From NCBI RefSeq assembly GCF_000349325.1, contig NC_020504.1:5242053-5306052 (forward strand): a stretch of DNA of 64,000 bases, in the 5' to 3' direction. Below the pieces are notes generated by a model, which saw only the letters and a program-made list of their open reading frames with translations, was not told where the DNA came from and did no database searches. The DNA is from Streptomyces davaonensis JCM 4913. GTDB lineage: Bacteria > Actinomycetota > Actinomycetes > Streptomycetales > Streptomycetaceae. Shown here piece after piece: positions 41,252 through 55,126 of this stretch; within the stretch, counting starts at the first letter, position 1, and each line of letters opens with the position of its first letter. Made by a program: the position numbers and the translations under genes.

Positions 41252-42895
41252 GTGAACTTCACGCGTTGGAGCGCCCGGCTCCCCGGAACGCAGCGCCGCG
41301 CCGCAGCGCGGACCGACCACGCGGTCACCGCCGAGCGGCGCGGGGAGAGCGCGGGCTCCGTCCCCGCGGCCAGAGCCGAACGGCTCAACCACGAGGCCCC
41401 GCCCGTCCCCGCCCTCGACGACCTGCCCGTACGCGAAGTCCTCGACCGCGTACCGGCCCTCGTCGCCCTGGTCCACGGCACCGACCACCGCCTCGCCTAC
41501 GTCAACGACGCCTACGCCACCGCCTTCGGCGTCCGCGCACTCGGCGAACCGGCCCGCGAGGCCCTGCCGGAACTGGACGAACTGGGCCTGCTCCCGCTCC
41601 TCGACCAGGTCCTGCGCAGCGGCAAGCCCCGTACGGTCAAGTCCCGCAAGGCCCCCGACGGCCGCTCCTACACCTTCACCTGCACCCCGGTCGCCGACGG
41701 CGAGAAGGGCGTCCTGGTCTTCGCCACCGACGTCACCGACCACGCCGAGGCCGCCGAGCGGCTGCGCGCCAGCGAGCGCCGCCAGCGGGAGACCGCGGTG
41801 ACCCTCCAGAGATCCCTGCTCCCCCAGGAACTCGAACAGCCCGACGACCTGCGCATCGCGGCGACCTACCAGCCGGGCGGCACGGAAGCTGCGGTCGGCG
41901 GCGACTGGTACGACGTCATCACCCTCGGCGGCGGCCGCACGGCCCTGGTCATCGGCGACGTGATGGGCCGAGGCGTGCGCGCGGCGGCGGTCATGGGCCA
42001 ACTCCGTACGGCGGTCCGCGCCTACGCCCGCCTGGACCTCCCGCCGCACGAGGTACTGCAACTGCTGGACGGCCTCGCCACGGAGATCGACGCCAACCAG
42101 ATCGCCACCTGCGTCTACGCCGTCCACGACCCGAACGAGGGGCGGCTGGTGTACGCCTCCGCGGGGCACCTGCCGATCCTGGTCCGCGACGAGAGCGGCA
42201 CCGTGCTGCGCGCCGACGAGCCGACGGGACCGCCGCTCGGCACGGGCGGCTGGATGCACGCGTCCGGCTCGATCCCGCTCAGCCCCGGCTCCACGGCGGT
42301 GCTCTACACGGACGGTCTGGTCGAGCGCCGCGACGAGGACCTGGACGAGGGCATCGCGTCCCTGGAGCGCGCCCTGGCCGGCGCCACGGGCACCCCCCAG
42401 GTCGTCTGCGACCGCCTGGTCCGCTCGGCGGGCGTCACCGCGGACCACGACGACGACGTGGCGGTCCTGGTCCTCCAGCACCCGGCCCGCACCGGCTCGG
42501 ACGCCGAACTGTTCCGCAACGCCGCCCTGGAGCTCCTCGGCGGAGTGGAGGCGGCCCCACGCGCGCGTGCCTTCGCCTCCGGCGTCCTGACGAGCTGGCG
42601 CTTCCCGACGGACCTGCACGACCTGGGCGTCCTCGCGGCCAGCGAACTGGTCGCCAACAGCCTCCAGCACGGCACCCCGCCCATGCGCCTGCGCCTGCGC
42701 CGCACCGACCGCCGCCTCATCGTCGAGGTCACCGACGGCGACGAACACCTCCCCCGCATGCGCAGGGCCGACCCGGCCGACGAATCGGGCCGCGGCATCG
42801 CCATCGTTGCGACCATCGCCTCGAACTGGGGCTCCCGCAGAACCCCGGGCGGCGGCAAGGCGGTGTGGTGCGAGTTCGTACTGCCCCGCACGTGA
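41252..42895 (+). CDS. PAS-SpoIIE-HATPase fusion phosphatase/kinase
   Basis: A 547-residue regulatory protein with an N-terminal PAS-like domain (about 55-165), a SpoIIE-type PP2C domain (GGDWYDVI, GDVMGRG, YTDGLVERRD) and a C-terminal HATPase of the RsbW/anti-sigma type (ASELVANSLQHG; SGRGIAIVATIASNWG). A phosphatase and an anti-sigma kinase in one chain would regulate an anti-anti-sigma/sigma pair. The GTG at 41252 follows AAGGA at 4-5 nt. It is 221 bp after ndh, same strand. Confidence 0.88.
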   Translation: MNFTRWSARLPGTQRRAAARTDHAVTAERRGESAGSVPAARAERLNHEAPPVPALDDLPVREVLDRVPALVALVHGTDHRLAYVNDAYATAFGVRALGEPAREALPELDELGLLPLLDQVLRSGKPRTVKSRKAPDGRSYTFTCTPVADGEKGVLVFATDVTDHAEAAERLRASERRQRETAVTLQRSLLPQELEQPDDLRIAATYQPGGTEAAVGGDWYDVITLGGGRTALVIGDVMGRGVRAAAVMGQLRTAVRAYARLDLPPHEVLQLLDGLATEIDANQIATCVYAVHDPNEGRLVYASAGHLPILVRDESGTVLRADEPTGPPLGTGGWMHASGSIPLSPGSTAVLYTDGLVERRDEDLDEGIASLERALAGATGTPQVVCDRLVRSAGVTADHDDDVAVLVLQHPARTGSDAELFRNAALELLGGVEAAPRARAFASGVLTSWRFPTDLHDLGVLAASELVANSLQHGTPPMRLRLRRTDRRLIVEVTDGDEHLPRMRRADPADESGRGIAIVATIASNWGSRRTPGGGKAVWCEFVLPRT

Positions 42896-42918
42896 GGTGA
42901 CCGCGGGGGCGAAAAGAC

Positions 42919-44208
42919 TCAGGCGGGGGCGTGCGCCGGGTCTGCCGGGGTCGCGGCCCCCGTTGCCACCACGCGGCTCCTCGCCAGGGACGGCTGGTCC
43001 TGGACCGGGGTCAGTCGGCGGCCGAGACGCAGGGCCAGATAGGTGATGCCCAGCGAGAACAGCAGGAACGTCACGATGTACGGCGCGTGCAGGGCGGCAC
43101 CCATGGGCCCACCGATCGCCGGGCCCACCGCCAGGGCGAGCTGCTTCACCAGAGCGAACGCCGAGTTGTACTGACCGGCCAGGCCAGTCGGCGCCAGATC
43201 GGCCACCAGCGGGGCGACCGTCGGGGACAGCATCGCCTCACCGAGCCCGAAGAGGGCGTACGTCGAGACGAACGCGGCCGTAGCCATCTCCTGGCTGCCG
43301 TGCCCGAGGCCCGCGTACCCGGCCGCGATCCAGGCCACGGCCCAGATCAGACCCACCGCGGCGATCACCCGCGACCGACGCCGCCGCTCGACGAACCGCA
43401 GCACCGCGAACTGCGCCACCACGATCATCGCCGTGTTGGCGGCGAGCGCCGTCCCAAGAGCGGACGTCGAGATCCCGGCGGCCTCCACGCCGTACGCGGC
43501 GAGACCCCCCTCGAACTGTCCGTAGCAGGCGAAGAACAGCACGAAGCCCAGCACAGACAGCTGCACCATCGCCCGGTTCCCGAGCAACTGCTTCCAGCTC
43601 CCCTTCGCAGACTGCCCCGGCGCCCCCTCGATCCGCGGCGAACGCGGCATCCGCACCGTCGCCATGACCACGACCAGCAGCAGGAAGATCGCCGCCTCGA
43701 TCGCGAACAGCAGAGTGAAGGAGGAGACCCGGGTCGTGTCGACGAGATGACCGCCGATGAGACCACCCACACCGAGACCGAGGTTCTGGAGGAAGAACTG
43801 CATGGCGAACGCACGCGACCGCGTCTCCGCCGTGGAGCAGTCCACGATCATCGTCGCCAGCGCCGGCTGCATCACGGCCTGCCCGGCCCCCAACGCGGCG
43901 GCCGACAGCAGTACGGCCGTGGCGTTCCCCGCGAGCCCGAGGCTCAGCGCGCCCACCGCGGCGGTGACCAGAGCGGCGAGCAGCACCGGAAGAGGGCCCC
44001 GCCGCACGATCGCCCGCCCGGCGAACGGCAGCACGACCAGCGCGGCAACGGCGAACACGGCGAGTACGAGACCCGCCGTCACGGCACCGAGCCCACGCAC
44101 CTGCGCCACATAGACGTACAGGTACGGGACGGTGAAACCGAGCCCGAACGCGCTGAGTGCGTTACCCACGTGGATCCGGCGCATCGCTGCGCCCATCGCC
44201 CTGGTCAC
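42919..44208 (-). CDS. MFS transporter
   Basis: A 429-residue major-facilitator membrane protein with 12 predicted transmembrane segments, likely a drug or metabolite efflux proton antiporter. The intracellular loop after helix 2 carries GRAIVRRGPLPVLL. The GTG at 44208 follows GAGGTGA at 5 nt; the longer frame upstream would run into the marR promoter region. It is divergent from the MarR gene, which probably represses it. Confidence 0.88.
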   Translation of the reverse strand: MTRAMGAAMRRIHVGNALSAFGLGFTVPYLYVYVAQVRGLGAVTAGLVLAVFAVAALVVLPFAGRAIVRRGPLPVLLAALVTAAVGALSLGLAGNATAVLLSAAALGAGQAVMQPALATMIVDCSTAETRSRAFAMQFFLQNLGLGVGGLIGGHLVDTTRVSSFTLLFAIEAAIFLLLVVVMATVRMPRSPRIEGAPGQSAKGSWKQLLGNRAMVQLSVLGFVLFFACYGQFEGGLAAYGVEAAGISTSALGTALAANTAMIVVAQFAVLRFVERRRRSRVIAAVGLIWAVAWIAAGYAGLGHGSQEMATAAFVSTYALFGLGEAMLSPTVAPLVADLAPTGLAGQYNSAFALVKQLALAVGPAIGGPMGAALHAPYIVTFLLFSLGITYLALRLGRRLTPVQDQPSLARSRVVATGAATPADPAHAPA

Positions 44209-44249
44209 GTTCACCTCAATCAAGTAGTGAGACCTGAAGTGGTTAGGTC

Positions 44250-44260
44250 TGAAGACTTCA
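44250..44260. promoter_or_regulatory. Palindrome between MFS and MarR genes
   Basis: TGAAG-A-CTTCA, a perfect 5-1-5 palindrome. Two AAGCTAAAG direct repeats (44261-44269, 44274-44282) follow. Likely operator for the adjacent MarR; its TGAAG half-site resembles that of the rib MarR sites. Confidence 0.5.
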
Positions 44261-44335
44261 AAGCTAAAGTTCGAAGCTAAAGAGTACATCTCGAAGGACT
44301 TCAACGCCAACTACCGCCGTGCCATACTCAGCGCC

Positions 44336-44887
44336 ATGGGCGACAACTCCGGCATCAGCAGCGAGCCGACACTCGAAGAGCAGATCGCCGCCTACCAGCG
44401 CGAGTTCCAGGACCTCGACCCCCAGGTCGAGAAGATCGTCTCCGCACTGTCCCGGCTGAACCGCCGCATGAACGTCGCCTACGGCCGCCAGACGGCCACG
44501 CTCGGCATCAGCAACACCGAGTGGGAGGTCCTCAAGGCGCTCGTACTCTCCGGCGCCCCGTACCGCCTCGGCCCGAGCGAGCTCGCCAAGCGACTCGGCC
44601 TGACCCCGGCCGCGATGACCCACCGGATCGACCGCATGGTCACCGAGGGCCTGGTCACCCGGGAGCGCGACGAGTCCAACCGGGTGCGCGTCATCGTGGA
44701 GCTCACCCTCGACGGCCGGGAGAAGTGGATGGAGGCCATGCGCCTCGCCTCCGTCTTCGAGGAGGACCTCCTCCAGGACCTCTCCCCGGAGGAGCGCACG
44801 GCCCTCGGTGAGGTCCTCACCCGCCTGCTGCGCAGGGTCGAGCACGCCCAGCCGGACGCCGGCGGCCGGCTGACCGACCTCGATTAA
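44336..44887 (+). CDS. MarR-family transcriptional regulator
   Basis: A 183-residue MarR winged-helix protein. The HTH and wing are in PSELAKRLGLTPAAMTHRIDRMVTEGLVTRERDESNRVRVIVELT. It stands divergent from the MFS transporter, and the 127-bp gap holds a palindrome and direct repeats. A typical efflux-pump repressor pair. The first rrn promoter begins 20 bp after its stop. Confidence 0.9.
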   Translation: MGDNSGISSEPTLEEQIAAYQREFQDLDPQVEKIVSALSRLNRRMNVAYGRQTATLGISNTEWEVLKALVLSGAPYRLGPSELAKRLGLTPAAMTHRIDRMVTEGLVTRERDESNRVRVIVELTLDGREKWMEAMRLASVFEEDLLQDLSPEERTALGEVLTRLLRRVEHAQPDAGGRLTDLD

Positions 44888-44906
44888 AGATCTTGACAGG
44901 CGACGC

Positions 44907-44935
44907 TTGACAGCCCCCTGCCCGATCCGTAAAGT
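44907..44935 (+). promoter_or_regulatory. rrn promoter P1
   Basis: TTGACA (44907-44912), a 17-bp spacer and TAAAGT (44930-44935) form a near-consensus promoter for the principal sigma factor. A second TTGACA occurs at 44893-44898. It is about 580 bp upstream of 16S. Confidence 0.75.
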
Positions 44936-45077
44936 TCTTCGGGTTGCCGCGGAGCCGTAACGGTTCTTCGACAACACCTCCGCCGCCTGAGCGGCACTTC
45001 AAACCACCAGCACGATCTCCCAGCCGGGATGAATTCGGCGTGCCCAAATTCAATTCGAATGGGGCTCGGCAGCCCGA

Positions 45078-45107
45078 TTAGGAACTGCCGGGGGAATCCG
45101 CTAAGGT
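45078..45107 (+). promoter_or_regulatory. Candidate rrn promoter P2
   Basis: TTAGGA (45078-45083) and TAAGGT (45102-45107) are 18 bp apart. Weaker than P1, but in the position of a tandem rrn promoter. Confidence 0.4.
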
Positions 45108-45175
45108 TTGAGACGTCGGAACGGCCCAACGGCCGCGAGGACAAGCCCGGTTGACTGGGCGTCAGACACCGAGAG

Positions 45176-45269
45176 GATCTGATAGAGTCAACATCGCCGG
45201 AAAGGGAAACGCGAGAGCGAGAACCTGGAAAGCACCGAGGAAATCGGATCGGAAAGATCTGATAGAGTC
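45176..45269 (+). promoter_or_regulatory. Two extended -10-like rrn promoter elements 80 bp apart
   Basis: GATCTGATAGAGTC occurs identically at 45176-45189 and 45256-45269. TGATAGAGT has the TGn-TAGAGT form of an extended -10. With P1 and P2 this gives the four-promoter arrangement usual in Streptomyces rrn operons. Confidence 0.6.
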
Positions 45270-45512
45270 GGAAACGCAAGACCGAAGGGAAGCCCGGAGG
45301 AAAGCCCGAGAGGGTGAGTACAAAGGAAGCGACCGTTCCTTGAGAACTCAACAGCGTGCCAAAAATCAACGCCAGATATGTTGATAACCCGTCTCTCCCG
45401 TTCGGGAGGACGAGGTTCCTTTGAAATAACACAGCGAGGACGCTGTGTGCGAGGGGATTATTCCTCCTCTCGCACCGCTCTCGTGGTGTTGCACCGGATT
45501 ACCGGTAAACAT

Positions 45513-50472
<4,960 letters not shown>

Positions 50473-50571
50473 TCAGTTGCTCGCGTCCACTGTGTTGGTT
50501 CTGAAACCACGAACGGCCCCGTATGGCCATATGGCTTCATGCGGTGCGGCATTGTTCGACAGTTTCATAGT

Positions 50572-50690
50572 GTTTCGGTGGTCATAGCGTGAGGGAAACG
50601 CCCGGTTACATTCCGAACCCGGAAGCTAAGCCTTACAGCGCCGATGGTACTGCAGGGGGGACCCTGTGGGAGAGTAGGACGCCGCCGAAC
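50572..50690 (+). rRNA. rrf: 5S ribosomal RNA
   Basis: GTTTCGGTGG pairs with CCGCCGAAC at the ends; the internal CGCCCGGTTACATTCCGAAC and GGAGAGTAGGACGCCGCC-type regions are characteristic. About 119-121 nt. Confidence 0.95.
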
Positions 50691-50700
50691 AAATTGTGAG

Positions 50701-50730
50701 AAAACCCCGCACCTTTCGGTGCGGGGTTTT
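50701..50730 (+). terminator. Rho-independent rrn terminator
   Basis: AAAACCCCGCACC-TTTC-GGTGCGGGGTTTT, a 13-bp perfect stem ending in a T-run, 10 bp after the 5S gene. Confidence 0.92.
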
Positions 50731-50760
50731 CTGCGTTTAGGGGCCATTTTCAGGACGGCT

Positions 50761-51586
50761 TTACCAGCCCCGTTCATAGGCCAGAATCACCGCCTGGATC
50801 CGGTCCCTGGAGCCCGTCTTCGCCAGCACTCGACCCACATGCGTCTTCACTGTCGACTCGGCGAGGTGCAGGCGTTCGGCTATCTCCGTGTTCGTCCAGC
50901 CCATGCCGATGACCGTGAGGATCTCGCGTTCCCGTTCGGTGAGGGCCTGGCGGCTTGTGGTGGCTATGAAGGTTGAGGGCTTGCGTGGTGCGTTCCGGGG
51001 ATTTGGCCGCCGCGCAGCGCCCGCCGTCCGCGAGGCCGGTGATGACGGAGAGGTTGTGGCCAGGCGGGCCTGCTGGTCGCGTTCGACCAGGGAGGCGAGA
51101 TGGTCCTGGCGGGCGTGGACCACGATCCCGAACATCGCGGCCAGCGCCAGGCTCATGGTGGCCGGGACGAGGGTCTGTTCCGGGCCCTGTTCGGCGGGGT
51201 AGCGGGCGGCGGCCACCATGAACGGCGTGAGGAGCAGGGCGTAGAGCCACAACGGGGTGCGCACGGGGACGCGCAGGGCCGCGTTGAACAGGGCGATGAG
51301 CAGGAGGTGCGAGGCCTGGAGCAGGGCGCCGGTCGCCGAGTTGACGATGGCCGTCGGGATCATGGTCAGCAGGACCGGTACCGAGAAGCCCAGGGACAGG
51401 GCCAGGATCAGCCAGCCGGGGAGGTTACTGCCAGCCGCCGCGCGTGTAGTCGACCACGGCGGCGATGACGATGGCAGTGGTCAGGGGGAGGTCCCAGGCC
51501 AGGGGGTGACGGCGGTCGAAGGCGCGTACCCGGGCGATGACGCGCTGGGTGTACAGGGTGACGGGATCTCCGGCTATGGGGTTCAT
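50761..51586 (-). pseudogene. Decayed two-component sensor-regulator fusion
   Basis: The minus-strand frame from ATG 51586 (MNPIAGDPVTLYTQR) encodes a kinase-like N terminus and stops at 51425. The next frame, shifted by one base, continues at SNLPGWLILALSLGFSVPVL with further membrane helices and ends in a LuxR HTH (LTEREREILTVIGMGWTNTEIAERLHLAESTVKTH). The kinase catalytic core (H-box, HATPase) and the receiver domain are absent. This looks like a histidine kinase joined by deletion to its response-regulator HTH and then frameshifted. A true short LuxR membrane protein is the less likely alternative. Confidence 0.65.
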
Positions 51587-51671
51587 CGTGGTCGTCGCCG
51601 CGCGCGGTCGTCGTCGGGCGGGGGCGGATATTAGGTGAGGGGCGTAGTACCTGGGTATTACGGTGGCGGCC

Positions 51672-52244
51672 ATGAGCGTGAGCAATGGGGAGCGGTACGT
51701 CGTCCGGTCCGTACGGGCCGATGAGTGGCCGGCCGTGCGGGAGCTGCGGCTGGCCGCGCTGCGGGATCCGGCGGCGTCGATCGCCTTTCTGGAGACGTAC
51801 GAGAACGCGGTGGCCCGGCCGGACTCCTACTGGAAGGAGCGGACCGAGAGGGCCGCGGAGGGGGCCGACCAGGCACAGCAGATCGTGGCCGAGGGGCCGG
51901 ACGGGGCCTGGGTCGGGTCGCTGACCGTGCTGGTGGAGGAGGCGGGGACGACCGACTGGGCCGGGTTCCCGGTGGAGCGGCGGCAGGGGCATCTCGTGGG
52001 GGTGTTCATGCGGCCCGAGCACCGCGGGTGCGGGCTGACCGAGCTGCTCTTCGACGAGGCGCTGGAGTGGTCCTGGCGGCAGGGGCTCGAGCGGGTGCGG
52101 CTGATCGTGCACGAGGAGAACGGGCGGGCGCAGGCCTTCTACCGGCGGATGGGGTTCGCGCCGAGCGGGGTGACGGTGCCGCTGGAGAGCCAACCAGGGG
52201 CGCTGGAGCACGAGTTCGTCATGGAGAAGGGCTCAGACCGGTAG
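51672..52244 (+). CDS. GNAT-family N-acetyltransferase
   Basis: A 190-residue acetyl-CoA-dependent acetyltransferase. The acetyl-CoA loop region is GVFMRPEHRGCGLTELLFDEAL and the C-terminal part is GRAQAFYRRMGFAPSG. The substrate is unknown. ATG 51672 is taken as the start; GTG 51663 is an in-frame option. It converges on the T4SS-like operon with four bases between stops. Confidence 0.85.
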   Translation: MSVSNGERYVVRSVRADEWPAVRELRLAALRDPAASIAFLETYENAVARPDSYWKERTERAAEGADQAQQIVAEGPDGAWVGSLTVLVEEAGTTDWAGFPVERRQGHLVGVFMRPEHRGCGLTELLFDEALEWSWRQGLERVRLIVHEENGRAQAFYRRMGFAPSGVTVPLESQPGALEHEFVMEKGSDR

Positions 52245-52248
52245 GAGG

Positions 52249-53691
52249 TCAGACCGGTAGTTCGTCGTGCGGCCAGCGCGCCCGCGCCTGCTCCCGGGAG
52301 CGGAGCAGGGCCAGCGTCGGCAGGCCGCGGGCATTGCCGTTGGCCAGCAGCTCGGGGAGTTGGGGGAGCGGGGCCACGGCGGCGACGTCGTCCAGGACGA
52401 GCGCGAGTGGTGGGTCGAGGCGACCGGAGGATGACCGTTCGGCCATGCGCCGGCCGCGCTCGACCACGCTTGCGGCCAGGGCCGTGAGCAGCGGCATCGC
52501 GCCCGGGTTGGTGCGAGGATCCTCAATGGACTCCCCGACCACATAGAGCGTGCCCCCTTCGTTCACGAAGGAATCCAGGGCGAGCGCATCAGTTCGGTTG
52601 GGAGTGCATGCCTCGCGGATGTTCACCGTGAACAGGGCGGACAGCGCACGGGTCGTCAACTGCTGGGCCATGTCCCGGCGTTCCGGGTGCGCGGTGAGCG
52701 CGGCCTCGAGCTCGCCCGCCGCACCGGGGGCGGCCTTGGGGCTGGTCCGCAGGATGCGTACGGCGTCCTGGAGCTGGGTGCCCTGGGACCAGCGGTGGAC
52801 GTGGCGGATGGTACGGCCGTCTATGGCGGCGGCGTGCAGGGCGCTGCGCAGGAGCGTTTCGGCTACGTCGGCGACGGCCTGGTCGATCTTCGCGGTGGGG
52901 CGGACGGGGGCCAGCAGCGCGGCCGCTCTCGCCGCCGCCGTCTGCTTGTCCTCGCAGCCCGTGGTGGGCGACCAGTGGAGGCGGGACGGGGTGTCGCAGA
53001 GGTGGGTGGGGTCGTAGAGGTGGACCGGGCCCAGTTTGGCTCGGGCGTCCTTGGTGTCCTGCCAGACGGCCGGGTTGGAGGTGATGACGAGGGCGGGGCC
53101 GTCGGCGTCACGTACGGCTTGGGTGGCGGTGGTGTGCCGGGTGTCCTTGGGGCCGTAGACGACCGGGGCGCGGGTGGACTCCCAGGGGTTCGGCGGCTCG
53201 GTGGCTTCGAGTACGGGTGCCGCCGGTCCCTCCCCCGCCGGTTCACGCGTCACCTGCACCGGCGCCCGCGGCGTAGGCACCTCGTGAGCGACCGGTGCCG
53301 GCTCCGGCGGTGCCGCCCGCAGCTCCTCCCGCCGCCGTGCCCGTACCGCCCGCCACCGTGCCAGCGTGCCCATCACGAACACGGTCAGCACGATCAGCAC
53401 CATCAACTGCCCGATGAACAGCCCCCAGAACAGCCCGTACCCGGAGAGTTCCGCCGCGGGTGTCTCCGGCCAGGCGCCGGGGAGGTCGTGCGGGGCGCCG
53501 AACAGATACCGCAGCGCCAGGGGCGTACGGGTGAAGGTGACGCCCGACGGCCAGGAGCCGTGCGAGAGGAGCCCCGCCAGGCCCGTCGCCGTCCACACCA
53601 GCAGGGTCATGCCGAGCAGGAAGGCGAGTATGCCGACCAGCAGCCCGTCGGGGATGCCGCCCGTCTCCTGACGCCGGTCGTCCGCACGCAC
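52249..53691 (-). CDS. Membrane protein of the T4SS-like cluster, VirD4/TraG-like with degenerate P-loop
   Basis: A 480-residue protein with two N-terminal transmembrane segments (about 18-40 and 88-110), a Pro/Arg-rich linker and a C-terminal domain like the VirD4/TraG coupling ATPases of actinomycetes. The region that should be the Walker A loop reads GPKDTRHTT (180-188) with no GK[ST], while a Walker B-like LALVLDDVAAV remains near 440. It may bind but not hydrolyse ATP. It is the last gene of the minus-strand cluster. By recollection it corresponds to a cmd gene of S. coelicolor (SCO4126-4131). Confidence 0.75.
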   Translation of the reverse strand: MRADDRRQETGGIPDGLLVGILAFLLGMTLLVWTATGLAGLLSHGSWPSGVTFTRTPLALRYLFGAPHDLPGAWPETPAAELSGYGLFWGLFIGQLMVLIVLTVFVMGTLARWRAVRARRREELRAAPPEPAPVAHEVPTPRAPVQVTREPAGEGPAAPVLEATEPPNPWESTRAPVVYGPKDTRHTTATQAVRDADGPALVITSNPAVWQDTKDARAKLGPVHLYDPTHLCDTPSRLHWSPTTGCEDKQTAAARAAALLAPVRPTAKIDQAVADVAETLLRSALHAAAIDGRTIRHVHRWSQGTQLQDAVRILRTSPKAAPGAAGELEAALTAHPERRDMAQQLTTRALSALFTVNIREACTPNRTDALALDSFVNEGGTLYVVGESIEDPRTNPGAMPLLTALAASVVERGRRMAERSSSGRLDPPLALVLDDVAAVAPLPQLPELLANGNARGLPTLALLRSREQARARWPHDELPV

Positions 53692-53704
53692 CGATCCGCC
53701 CCCT

Positions 53705-55120
53705 TTACGCCACCGTCGACTCGGAGTCCCCGAGGTGCTGTTCCACGAAGGCCGCCGCCCGCTCCTCCGCCTCCAGCTCGGCGGCGCGCAAGGCGTCGTC
53801 CGTGAGCTCGGCGTCGGCGGAGGACTCGGTCATCGCGCGGTCGGTGAAGACCAGCGGCCGCTCGGTCTCGGTGACCAGGTGTTTGACCACCTGGACGTTG
53901 CCGTTGACGTCCCAGACGGCGATGCCGGGCGTGAGCGTGGGAATGATCTCCACGGCCCACCTGGGCAGGCCGAGCACCCGGCCCGTCGCCCTGGCCTCGT
54001 CGGCCTTCTGGGCGTAGATCGTCCTGGTCGACGCCATCTTCAGGATGGCCGCAGCCTCCTTGGCCGCCGCCCCGTCCACCACGTCGGACAGATGGTGCAC
54101 GACCGCCACGAACGACAGGCCGAGCCGCCGCCCGAACTTCAGCAGCCGCTGGAACAGCTGGGCCACGAAGGGGCTGTTGATGATGTGCCAGGCCTCCTCG
54201 ACCAGGAAGATGCGCTTCTTCCGGTCGGGGCGGATCCAGGTGTGCTCCAGCCATACGCCGACGATCGCCATCAGGATCGGCATGGCGATGGAGTTGCGGT
54301 CGATGTGGGAGAGGTCGAAGACGATGAGGGGCGCGTCGAGGTCGATGCCGACGGTGGTAGGGCCGTCGAACATGCCCCGCAGGTCACCGTCCACGAGCCG
54401 GTCCAGGACCAGGGCGACGTCGAGTCCCCAGGCCCGTACATCGTCTATGTCGACGTTCATCGCCTCGGCCGACTCCGGCTCGGGATGCCGTAGCTGTTCG
54501 ACGATGTCGGTGAGGACCGGCTGGCGTTCGACGATGGTCTCGTTGACGTAGGCGTGCGCGACCTTGAGCGCGAAGCCCGAGCGTTCGTCGAGGCCATGGC
54601 CCATGGCGACCTCGATGATGGTCCGGAGCAGGGCGAGCTGCCCGGTGGTGGTGATCGACGGGTCCAGCGGGTTGAGCCGGATGCCGTGGTCCAGGGCGGC
54701 CGTCGGGTCGAGCCGGATGGGAGTTATCCCCAGCTCCTCCGCGATGAGGTTCCATTCACCCACCCCGTCCTCGCCCTGCGCGTCCAGCACGACGACCTGT
54801 CGGTCGCGGAAGCGCAGTTGCCTGAGGACGTACGTCTTCTCCAGCGCCGACTTGCCGTTGCCGGACTCGCCGAGGACGAGCCAGTGCGGGGCGGGGAGCT
54901 GCTGGCCGTAGAGCTGGAAGGGGTCGTAGATGTAGCCCTTGCCGCTGTACACCTCACGGCCGATGATCACGCCCGAGTCGCCGAGGCCGGGCGCGGCCGT
55001 AGGGAGGTAGACGGCCTGAGCCTGTCCGGTGGACGTCCGTACCGGCAGCCGGGTCGTCTCGACCTTGCCGAAGAGGAACGAGGTGAAGGCGTCGGTGAGG
55101 ATGGACATCGGATCCCGCAT
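53705..55120 (-). CDS. VirB4-like ATPase of the T4SS-like cluster
   Basis: A 471-residue cytoplasmic ATPase. It has Walker A GESGNGKS (84-91), a Walker B-type IFLVEEAWHII around residue 300 and the downstream VAVVHHLSDVV motif of the VirB4/TrbE class. It would power assembly or transport of the envelope complex. The ATG at 55120 (or the second Met at residue 5) lies 6 nt after the upstream stop. It corresponds to the ATP/GTP-binding member of the cmd cluster. Confidence 0.85.
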   Translation of the reverse strand: MRDPMSILTDAFTSFLFGKVETTRLPVRTSTGQAQAVYLPTAAPGLGDSGVIIGREVYSGKGYIYDPFQLYGQQLPAPHWLVLGESGNGKSALEKTYVLRQLRFRDRQVVVLDAQGEDGVGEWNLIAEELGITPIRLDPTAALDHGIRLNPLDPSITTTGQLALLRTIIEVAMGHGLDERSGFALKVAHAYVNETIVERQPVLTDIVEQLRHPEPESAEAMNVDIDDVRAWGLDVALVLDRLVDGDLRGMFDGPTTVGIDLDAPLIVFDLSHIDRNSIAMPILMAIVGVWLEHTWIRPDRKKRIFLVEEAWHIINSPFVAQLFQRLLKFGRRLGLSFVAVVHHLSDVVDGAAAKEAAAILKMASTRTIYAQKADEARATGRVLGLPRWAVEIIPTLTPGIAVWDVNGNVQVVKHLVTETERPLVFTDRAMTESSADAELTDDALRAAELEAEERAAAFVEQHLGDSESTVA

Positions 55121-55126
55121 GCGGCC

